This document shows, piece after piece, positions 1 to 6,271 of a stretch of 12,398 nt of DNA. The stretch spans positions 1-12,398 of the forward strand of contig CAYUUW010000042.1 of NCBI GenBank assembly GCA_964448005.1, written 5' to 3'. The translations under genes and the position numbers were made by a program. Position 1 is the stretch's first letter; every line of letters begins with the position of its first letter. This DNA is from CAYUUW01 sp964448005 (GTDB taxonomy: Bacteria; Patescibacteriota; Gracilibacteria; UM-FILTER-43-11). The notes below the pieces were generated by a model, which saw nothing but the letters and a program-made list of their open reading frames with translations, did not search any database and was not told the origin of the DNA.

Positions 1-3000
1 GGCCGCGCTCAGGCTTTGGCCTGTGGCCAAAGGAGAAGCGGGAACGCTGGTGATGGCGAAATCAACCGTCACCTCATCGGCCAGGGCCCAGTTGGACCCG
101 CCATCGGTCACCCGTGCCTGAAGGGGGCTGGCGAGCGTGTGGCCCATAGGATTTTGCCCGGCCCCTCCATAAGACTGGTTGTTGCCGCCAGTGATGGCAA
201 TAGTCGTCAGAGGCACCCGAACGATGATGGAGGTTTCGGGCGTGGTGGTGGTATTGGCGGCATTGTCCGAAACAGAATAGCGGTATTTGTAGCAAGCGCT
301 GCCGCTCACGGTGGCATCGGAGAGATTTGGATACGTTCCAGATATTGCGACAGAGGAAAAGCTGCCAAACATTCCACAGGTGTTGCTGGTGTAAGTGGCA
401 TCGGCCCTTTCTAGCAAGCGGGTAGAGGTGTTAATCCCCGACTCTGCGTCTGTACCATCAGCCACCACAAAAGAAGGATTTGCATTGTCGATGATTCTGA
501 GGGAATCAGGAGCAATAGAAGTTCCGACGGGAGGGGTAACATCCGGCACTTGCACGGTGTAATCGACCTGAGTATTGGAGCTTGTGGTGTTGCCGGCCCC
601 ATCGATACAGGCCAGATAAACCGTTTTGGCTCCTTCGCCGGCAAGATTGGCGGTGCAACTGGTGGAAGAGGCGCAATTGTTGGTCATGGAGGAGTATGCC
701 ACATTGGAAACAGACCAGCGACAGGCACTCACGCCCGTGCCAGTGTCTGAACTGGCAAAAAGGATAGCGGTGCTGCTGTCATCGGTGGTATCCACATAAG
801 GCGCAGTAGAGTCGCCAGCCACACTGGTGATGCTATCGATCGTAGGAAGAAGTGTGTCGACCGTGTAATTATTTGCGCCCGTGAGGGAGGTCAGGTTGCC
901 TCCATCGTCGGCAACGGCGGCTACAACATTGTTGTTGGTATCACCCTGGGCATCCAGAGTTCCGGAGGCAGTTCCAGTCCAAAGATTAGCCACTTGAGTT
1001 CCTGCGATAGCTGAATCGGCTGAGCGGAAAGCGGCCAAATTGAAAGTGACGGAAAGGATATCGGCATTGTTATCCCCGCCGCCAGCGTTGTCCCATCGCC
1101 CCGTGGCCGAATCGCCGTTTTTGAAGGCACCACCTGTTCCAGTCGCCCCTATCACCGAAAGATTTCCTGTGGTGACCGTGGGGGCTTTATTGTCTACAGA
1201 TATTGCATCGGAAGGTGTGGTACTCACATTGCCGGCATTGTCGGTCACGGTAATGGTGAAGGTTTGGCTGGCGGAATCCAGGGAGCCAGCGGTGACAACA
1301 TTTGATTGGGTGGCGAGGGCCAAGGCAGCCTGACCGGTAAGGGTGCTGAGGTTAATAGAGGAGGTATCAGAATCGCTCAGTGCCAGGGTGACGGCGGACT
1401 GGGTGACCTTGTCCTGATTGGAAACGCCATTGTTCAGCGCAGCCACTCCCGCCACGCTGTTATCGGTAGAAATAGTGAGGGTACCGTTATTGGTGATATT
1501 GGGGGGCTGATTGTCCACCGTGGCATTGCTGGTATCGGCCGTGGTGGTGGACCCAGCCAGATTTGTGGCAGTGACGCTAACGTTCACAGTCGTGGCATCG
1601 ATGGTACCGGAAGCCAAAGTGAAACAAGCTTCGTAAATATTGTTTCCGGCGGTTCCTCCGCAAGCGGCTGTATCGGTCATGGCTGCCGTGGCTGAGCCGC
1701 CCCAACCGGAAAGATTGGCCGTCACTGCGGTGAGACTGGTGTTGTTGTCTCCACCAGCGGAATTATTCCAGGTGGCTATAATCTGGTCACCCACCTTAAA
1801 GGCTCCCCCTGTTCCGGTGCCGGCATTGATGGAAATGTTGCCATTGGTCACAATAGGAAGGGTGGTAACACCAGCCAGAACCTGAATTTCTGCAAGGCTC
1901 AGGGCTTTCTTATAAATACGCAAGTCATCCAATGCTCCATTAAAAACATTCCCCGAATCCGATTCCGCGCCCATGCGCAAAGTCAAGGCATTGGCCACGG
2001 AGCCAATGTTGGCTATGGTTCCAGTATCATTGGCGTTGTTATCCACCCCATTGATGTAGATTTCAGTATTGGCGGCGCTGTCCTGGTCCCACACAATAGC
2101 AAAATGATTCCAGACCGAGGTAGTGAATAGTGCTGTGGAACTTAGCACATATTCATCCGCCCCATCGGAAATTTCAAAAATCAGCTGATCGGATGAGGGC
2201 AGATAGACAAAATAACCCACATCGGCAGTCGTCCCGCTATTGCGCTTGGCCAGAATGACATCGGTAGTCGTAAACGTATCTCGCTTGAACCAGCCCGTGA
2301 GTGTGATATCGTCCGTATTCCCAAAATCCAAGTGTCCATCCACCGGATCAGGCACGCTGACATTTTCGTTGTTGCTATTGAAGCTGATGGCCGAAAGGTT
2401 ACCCGTTACTGCGGGGAAACTGGCCGACCAATCGGCGGGCTCCATGTTGTTCAGGGTCCCGTTGCTGCCGTAGCTGGAAGAATCTGCGGCAGAGCTTCCC
2501 ACGCCTTCGTTGAATTTCCAGTGCCCCTTTAGATCAGTGGTGGAATCTGCCGCAATCACAGGCTCGTCGTTGGCGATCTCCCAGCGGCGCTGCTCGTAAA
2601 GGTTCCCGCTGCTTTCCAGGGGGCCCATGGTATAGAATTCCGGAGAGACATCGGGGGCGTCGTAAAGGTAGGACAGGCTGAGCATTTGTCCTTTGGAAGC
2701 CTGAACGCCCCAGGAAATCTTTTTCTCCGTTCCATCGGGCGAAAAGCCCACCTCAGCCGGAGCCTGAGAGCGTCCGCCTTGCCCAGCCTCCAGAATCTCG
2801 AAATCGCCGGGGACCGTTTCCATTATCGTTCCTTCAAAATCCCGGCCGAAATAGACCCGAAGGATCATTTCCGAGGCTCCTACAGGATAAAGACGGGTGG
2901 CTGCGGTCCGCTGCACCGTGTAATCGGCGCCTGCGCCCACCCGCACCGCCATGGTTCGGGTGCGGATCTTCCCGTTAGCCTGAGTCGCAGTGAGCTTGAG

Positions 3001-4656
3001 CGAGTATTCCCCTTCCTGGGAAAAAACATAGCTTGAGCGGTAATCGGGAACCGTGTTCATGGAATCCAGCACGGCGCATTGCCCCGTGTTTTCGACAGGC
3101 AAAGAATCCAAGGCTCCATTGGGAGCGGTGACTTCCAGGAGAACCTGGGCGTCGCACACAGGCTTGCCCTGGTCATCCAAAACGCCAACGGAGATTTCGC
3201 CCGCTTCTCCGGGGCGATAGATGTCCCGATCCAGATTCATGGCCAAAACGCCCCAGGCAAAATCCTGGCGGAAATGCTGCATTTCGCCTGTGATCGGGTT
3301 GGCGACTTGAACTTCCAGCTGATACAGGCCAGGAGTGAATTCACGCATCGGCTCCACGCTCATCACCAAGGAGCCGGCCTGGAAGCGGATTCGGTCCAGG
3401 GGAATGCTGATCGCCCTGCCCTGCCCCCTGGCTGTGACCGTAAGAAACCGGGTGGGATCGGTCAGATTCTCCGGCGGAGCCGGCTGGGCGGCGGCTTCCA
3501 GGAGGATGCTTTTGGAAACCGTGCTTTCGCCGATTTTTTCGGCCAAAAGCTGGTTCAGCGCCTGCTGCTCGTAGCCCTGCCTTATGGCCCCAAGCATCAA
3601 AGGCTCCGCAGAAACAAGGGCCGGGCTGTCCGACTGCAATTGGGCCTGAGCCACCTGAAGCAAAAGGGCCTGGCGGTCCTCCTGGCTAAAGAGAGTCTCC
3701 AGGAAGGTCTCTATTTCCGGCTCGCTCTCCAAAGCCGCCGCCAGACCCCTTCTGACATCCTCGCGAACCACCAAGTCTTCGATATTCTCCCCCAGACCTT
3801 GAAAGGGCTTTTTTTCCAGAAGGGCCTCCAGAGAATCAGCCATTTCCTTTTCCTCGAGAACGGCCTGAGCCATATTGCCCGCCTCTTCTTTCAGGGCAGC
3901 CTCTAGGATGGCTATCCTGAAATCCTCCCGAGAGGTGGTGAGGCCGGTCAGGGTGGCCAAAGCCTCCTCGTTGCTGATCGCATCCCCCGTGCGCCTGCCG
4001 GCGATCTCGACCTGGGCCAAAACAAGAGAAGAATCCTGGAGCTCCGGGGAACCTTGGGTCACCAGCTCCCCCTCAATAAGAGGCCCCTCTTCGGCTTCGT
4101 CCGCTTTCGGAGCATCGTCCTCCCAGAGGCCAGACTGGCCTACATCCAGGCCATCGGCAGGAAGCGTATCCTTGGAGGAGGACGGAATAGCGTCCGCTGG
4201 AGAAGCCTCTTCAGCCTCCTCCTGAAGCGGAGAAGGGGCAGGCTCCTGGCCAGCCTCGGCGGGTTGGGTTTCAGGTTCCTGGAGCAGGGTTGATTCGTCC
4301 GAGGGGGGCTCTGCGCCAGAAACGCCTTGCTCCGAGGATTCGGGCTCTTTTTCCGGGAAACCAGGCTCATCGAGCTGCCCCTCCTCCACCTCCTCTGGAG
4401 GCTGCGCGCCCCCCGCTGCGATTGCCTCCTCCATTTGCTTCTGGCTCTCCAGGTGCCCCACCAAATCCAAAGGAAGCTCCTGGTATTCCACCGTATCCTG
4501 AGCCAGGATGAGGGAGTAGCGATGGAAAGCCAGGGAAGAGAAGAAAATCACCAGCACCAGGAAAAGCCGGAAAAAAAGGTTCATGGAGGGACTTGCCTGT
4601 TTTCGCAGGTTCTTTAGCGAAAAGGAGTCCATGCTGGTTTTGGTTTTTGATTCCAT
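1..4656 (-). CDS. Giant secreted surface protein, MG2-like + LamG + Ig-like modules (3' end missing)
   Basis: An open frame of 1552 codons without a stop runs off the left edge, so the C-terminus is unseen. Residues about 25-50 form a membrane/signal segment starting MNLFFRLFLVLVIFF. Residues about 53-200 are an acidic Glu/Pro/Ser-rich linker, and about 200-400 is helix-rich. A macroglobulin MG2-like segment (NLDRDIYRPGEAGEISV) lies near 473-515. A LamG/concanavalin-like jelly roll spans about 705-925, from GHWKFNEG to GALDDLRIYKKAL. Ig/cadherin-like modules follow at about 110-residue spacing, marked by VDNQPP (about 1046), VDNKAP (about 1153), VDTLLP (about 1265) and DVTPP (about 1375). The last visible part resembles a bacterial Ig-like (Big_1-type) fold. 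Known roles of these folds suggest adhesion or glycan binding outside the cell; the exact function is unknown. The first ATG (4656) was chosen; in-frame ATGs at 4632 and 4584 are alternatives, and none has a clear Shine-Dalgarno. It lies 80 nt downstream of the SLH gene on the same strand. Confidence 0.85.
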   Translation of the reverse strand, partial: MESKTKTSMDSFSLKNLRKQASPSMNLFFRLFLVLVIFFSSLAFHRYSLILAQDTVEYQELPLDLVGHLESQKQMEEAIAAGGAQPPEEVEEGQLDEPGFPEKEPESSEQGVSGAEPPSDESTLLQEPETQPAEAGQEPAPSPLQEEAEEASPADAIPSSSKDTLPADGLDVGQSGLWEDDAPKADEAEEGPLIEGELVTQGSPELQDSSLVLAQVEIAGRRTGDAISNEEALATLTGLTTSREDFRIAILEAALKEEAGNMAQAVLEEKEMADSLEALLEKKPFQGLGENIEDLVVREDVRRGLAAALESEPEIETFLETLFSQEDRQALLLQVAQAQLQSDSPALVSAEPLMLGAIRQGYEQQALNQLLAEKIGESTVSKSILLEAAAQPAPPENLTDPTRFLTVTARGQGRAISIPLDRIRFQAGSLVMSVEPMREFTPGLYQLEVQVANPITGEMQHFRQDFAWGVLAMNLDRDIYRPGEAGEISVGVLDDQGKPVCDAQVLLEVTAPNGALDSLPVENTGQCAVLDSMNTVPDYRSSYVFSQEGEYSLKLTATQANGKIRTRTMAVRVGAGADYTVQRTAATRLYPVGASEMILRVYFGRDFEGTIMETVPGDFEILEAGQGGRSQAPAEVGFSPDGTEKKISWGVQASKGQMLSLSYLYDAPDVSPEFYTMGPLESSGNLYEQRRWEIANDEPVIAADSTTDLKGHWKFNEGVGSSAADSSSYGSNGTLNNMEPADWSASFPAVTGNLSAISFNSNNENVSVPDPVDGHLDFGNTDDITLTGWFKRDTFTTTDVILAKRNSGTTADVGYFVYLPSSDQLIFEISDGADEYVLSSTALFTTSVWNHFAIVWDQDSAANTEIYINGVDNNANDTGTIANIGSVANALTLRMGAESDSGNVFNGALDDLRIYKKALSLAEIQVLAGVTTLPIVTNGNISINAGTGTGGAFKVGDQIIATWNNSAGGDNNTSLTAVTANLSGWGGSATAAMTDTAACGGTAGNNIYEACFTLASGTIDATTVNVSVTATNLAGSTTTADTSNATVDNQPPNITNNGTLTISTDNSVAGVAALNNGVSNQDKVTQSAVTLALSDSDTSSINLSTLTGQAALALATQSNVVTAGSLDSASQTFTITVTDNAGNVSTTPSDAISVDNKAPTVTTGNLSVIGATGTGGAFKNGDSATGRWDNAGGGDNNADILSVTFNLAAFRSADSAIAGTQVANLWTGTASGTLDAQGDTNNNVVAAVADDGGNLTSLTGANNYTVDTLLPTIDSITSVAGDSTAPYVDTTDDSSTAILFASSDTGTGVSACRWSVSNVAYSSMTNNCASSTSCTANLAGEGAKTVYLACIDGAGNTTSSNTQVDYTVQVPDVTPPVGTSIAPDSLRIIDNANPSFVVADGTDAESGINTSTRLLERADATYTSNTCGMFGSFSSVAISGTYPNLSDATVSGSACYKYRYSVSDNAANTTTTPETSIIVRVPLTTIAITGGNNQSYGGAGQNPMGHTLASPLQARVTDGGSNWALADEVTVDFAITSVPASPLATGQSLSAA

Positions 4657-4672
4657 TAAGCCACATTATTCT

Positions 4673-4714
4673 GCGGAAAAAAAGGGGATTTTAGTCCACC
4701 CCCCTCTTTTCCGC
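4673..4714. repeat. Strong imperfect inverted repeat between SLH gene and giant gene
   Basis: The arms are GCGGAAAA-plus-G-run and its near complement, with an imperfect stem of about 14 bp and a loop of about 13 nt. It lies just past the SLH stop codon and about 17 nt upstream of the first ATG of the giant gene. A T-tract lies inside the second arm on the minus strand, but no clean T-run follows it. It could be a terminator or attenuator for the SLH transcript, or an mRNA structure controlling the downstream start. Confidence 0.6.
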
Positions 4715-4736
4715 AACCTCCCATGGAGGAGAAGGG

Positions 4737-5699
4737 CTATTTCTTGTAGAACTTCACAGCGTTGTACACGATCTTGGCGATCTCGGAATTGATCAGCTTG
4801 TTTTCGGGGCGGAAAGTGTCATCGGGGTAGCCGCTGACGATGCCGTCCTTCTTGAGCCTCCACACGTAGCTGGCGAACCAGTCCTGCTGGCGGACATCCA
4901 AGAAGATGTTGGTGTTCTGGACAGCCGAGGTGTCGTCGGAAATGGCGCTGGAATCCGGGTCGACCCCAAAGGTCAGCAGGATCATCTTGCCGGCCTCGGC
5001 CCGATTGACGGGGGCGGAGGGATTGAAGTTCCTCTTGCTGGCGCAGGTTCCGCCCAGGTAGCCCTGGACCACGCCCAAGGTGCGCAGGTGATTGATGTAC
5101 TTGGCCTGAGGGTGGGAGGCGGGCACATCGCAGAAATACTGCACGGTGGAGAGGGAGGATTCATCGGTGACGATCGCCTTCACCATCATTTCGGCCATCT
5201 TCCCGCGGGAAGTCATTTCCGCAGGGTAGAAATAGGTGCTGTTGGCCGTGCTCAGGACCCAGAGCCGGTACAGGTCCTCCACAAAAGGCTCGTACCAGGA
5301 GCCGCTTTCCACATCCGAGAAGAATTTGTGGCTCGTGACCGTGCGGTCGGGGGCGATCTGGAGGATGTTGCTGCAGGAGACCTCATTGCCGGTGTTCACG
5401 GTGCAGACCCGGTAGTAGTAGTTGGTGCTCAGATCCACACTCTGGGAAAAGGACAGGTCGCTGATTTTGTCGGTGGAGAAAATCTCCTTGAGGTCGGGAT
5501 ACTCCGGAAGATTGTTCAAGGTTCCCCGAACCACCTTGTAGAACTTGAAGTCGCCAGCGGTGCTCTTGGTCCAGTTCAGGGTGACCTGGTTGACCACGAT
5601 TTTTCCCGAGAGCGTGCTGGCTGCCGGCATGCTGGCCTGGGCCTGCGGAAGGAAAAGCGCGAAGGCGAAAGCCGCCAAGAGAAAGAAAGGCTTCTTCAT
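4737..5699 (-). CDS. Secreted FN3-like / triple SLH-domain protein
   Basis: A 320-residue protein. Residues 1-22 are a classic signal peptide (MKK, then a Phe/Leu/Ala core, with AQA before the likely cleavage at Ser23). Residues about 32-117 look like a fibronectin type III fold (VTLNWTKS, then YYYRVCTVN). Three S-layer homology domains follow at about 126-176, 188-245 and 265-316, with motifs such as FSDV, FNPSAPVNRAEAGKM and YPDDTFRPENKLINSEIAKI. SLH domains typically bind cell-wall polymers, so the protein is probably anchored on the cell surface. The frame is open further upstream to 5759, but those starts overlap the promoter at 5731-5759. The ATG at 5699 puts the signal peptide at the N-terminus and is preferred. 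The leader is only about 25 nt, is pyrimidine-rich and shows no Shine-Dalgarno. The stop is TAG. The giant surface protein follows on the same strand. Confidence 0.9.
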   Translation of the reverse strand: MKKPFFLLAAFAFALFLPQAQASMPAASTLSGKIVVNQVTLNWTKSTAGDFKFYKVVRGTLNNLPEYPDLKEIFSTDKISDLSFSQSVDLSTNYYYRVCTVNTGNEVSCSNILQIAPDRTVTSHKFFSDVESGSWYEPFVEDLYRLWVLSTANSTYFYPAEMTSRGKMAEMMVKAIVTDESSLSTVQYFCDVPASHPQAKYINHLRTLGVVQGYLGGTCASKRNFNPSAPVNRAEAGKMILLTFGVDPDSSAISDDTSAVQNTNIFLDVRQQDWFASYVWRLKKDGIVSGYPDDTFRPENKLINSEIAKIVYNAVKFYKK

Positions 5700-5730
5700 A
5701 GCGAAGGGGATAAGGGGATATTGCTGTCCC

Positions 5731-5759
5731 ATGGTATCAATAGGTAGGAGCAGGGTCAA
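5731..5759 (-). promoter_or_regulatory. Sigma70-like promoter of the SLH gene
   Basis: On the minus strand, TTGACC (5754-5759) and TACCAT (5731-5736) are separated by 17 bp. The predicted transcription start is near 5724, about 25 nt before the ATG at 5699. This placement rules out the more upstream in-frame start codons. Confidence 0.6.
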
Positions 5760-5791
5760 ACGGCACGCCTATGCAATCCAGGCAATAGATG

Positions 5792-5819
5792 TTGCCTTTT
5801 GCGGAGGCTTTGCTAAAAT
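5792..5819 (+). promoter_or_regulatory. Sigma70-like promoter of tRNA-Glu
   Basis: TTGCCT (5792-5797) and TAAAAT (5814-5819) are separated by 16 bp. They lie about 20 bp upstream of the mature tRNA 5' end, as expected for a stable RNA gene. This promoter is back to back with that of the SLH gene. Confidence 0.6.
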
Positions 5820-5838
5820 GCGCACTGCCTTGTTCTGT

Positions 5839-5913
5839 GGCGCCATCGTCTAACGGTTAGGACGCAGGATTCTCATTCCTGTAATAGGGGTTCGATTCCC
5901 CTTGGCGCTGCCA
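5839..5913 (+). tRNA. tRNA-Glu (anticodon CTC)
   Basis: A complete cloverleaf is visible. The acceptor stem is GGCGCCA with TGGCGCT (seven pairs, the first a G-U). The D arm is GTC...GAC, the anticodon stem is CAGGA/TCCTG with loop TTCTCAT (anticodon CTC, reading GAG), and the T arm is GGGG-TTCGATT-CCCC. The discriminator is G and CCA is encoded. Its 3' end faces the AT-rich KAP block, the usual geometry for tRNA-targeted insertion. Confidence 0.96.
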
Positions 5914-5916
5914 AAA
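5903..5916 (+). repeat. Putative attachment-site repeat, tRNA copy
   Basis: The sequence tggcgctgccaaaa covers the tRNA acceptor 3' strand, CCA and the next three bases. A near copy with one base missing lies at 9090-9102. The two bracket the AT-rich KAP region in direct orientation. The match is short, so the attachment-site reading is tentative. Confidence 0.35.
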
Positions 5917-5937
5917 ACCTTTAAAAAGGTTTTCGGC
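5910..5937 (+). terminator. Hairpin directly after tRNA-Glu, possible terminator or processing site
   Basis: An 8-bp AT-rich stem (5914-5921 with 5926-5933) immediately follows the encoded CCA and can be extended by GCC/GGC. The second arm ends in TTTT but no long T-run follows, so termination may be weak. It could also guide 3' trimming. Confidence 0.4.
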
Positions 5938-6006
5938 CTTTCCAAAATATCTAATCTCGCTCTGCCCCTCTTCGATCAGCGTCAAGACTTCCCTCAGGGT
6001 ACACGC

Positions 6007-6024
6007 CCCCCTCGGGGTTCTTTT
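6007..6024 (+). terminator. Short C4/G4 hairpin with T-rich tail, weak terminator candidate
   Basis: CCCC (6007-6010) and GGGG (6014-6017) enclose a CTC loop and are followed by TTCTTTT. The stem is only four pairs. The orientation would suit read-through from the tRNA-Glu promoter. Confidence 0.3.
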
Positions 6025-6077
6025 CAGCTTGGCTCAAAGGCGCCTCACTCGGCTATTAAAAACTGAGCTCCCAAGTT

Positions 6078-6110
6078 AAAAAAATTATCGTTTTAGGTAA
6101 TAATCTTTTT
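6078..6110 (-). terminator. Rho-independent-like terminator downstream of the KAP gene
   Basis: On the minus strand, AAAAAGATTAT and ATAATTTTTTT pair over 11 positions (one G-U) around an 11-nt loop, and the 3' arm is itself a seven-T run. It lies about 160 nt past the KAP stop codon. The stem has almost no GC pairs, so its efficiency is doubtful. On the plus strand one pair becomes A-C. Confidence 0.45.
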
Positions 6111-6112
6111 AC

Positions 6113-6149
6113 CTCGCGGAGGCGAGTGAATCGAACTACGAGTGGTTCG
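6113..6149. other. Two adjacent small hairpins of unknown role
   Basis: CTCGC/GCGAG (6113-6126) closes a GGAG loop. A 7-bp stem at 6132-6149 (CGAAC...GTTCG, one T-G pair) closes a CGAG loop. They are five bases apart and directly follow the AT-rich hairpin, giving three hairpins in about 70 bp. Confidence 0.4.
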
Positions 6150-6271
6150 TAACGAAAAATGAGAAACAACTATTGAAAAAACGCCGCATACTAGGCTCTA
6201 AGGCAAGGAAAACTCAGATTAAGAGCTGCAAAGGACAATTGATATGTTTTATGAAATTGCAGGGGTGGCTT

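Larger units (their letters stand above)
5914..6271. other. Non-coding stretch between tRNA-Glu and KAP gene
   Basis: About 360 bp with no convincing coding frame on either strand. The first part (to about 6060) is mixed in composition and the rest is AT-rich. It contains the post-tRNA hairpin, a C4/G4 hairpin with a T-rich tail, an AT-rich terminator-like hairpin, and two small GC-stemmed hairpins, each listed separately. It lies beyond the 3' ends of both flanking genes, which converge here. Confidence 0.7.

Noticed and set aside
3079..3906. Plus-strand frame of 275 codons
   Set aside because: It is antisense to the helical and MG2-like parts of the giant protein gene, without recognisable domains or a ribosome-binding site.
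4367..4666. Minus-strand frame of 99 codons starting ten bases before the giant gene
   Set aside because: The other frame encodes a membrane segment and continues open for 1552 codons. This one is Gly/Pro-rich low complexity and ends quickly.
5088..5747. Plus-strand frame of 219 codons
   Set aside because: It is antisense to the SLH gene and runs through the SLH gene's start and promoter.
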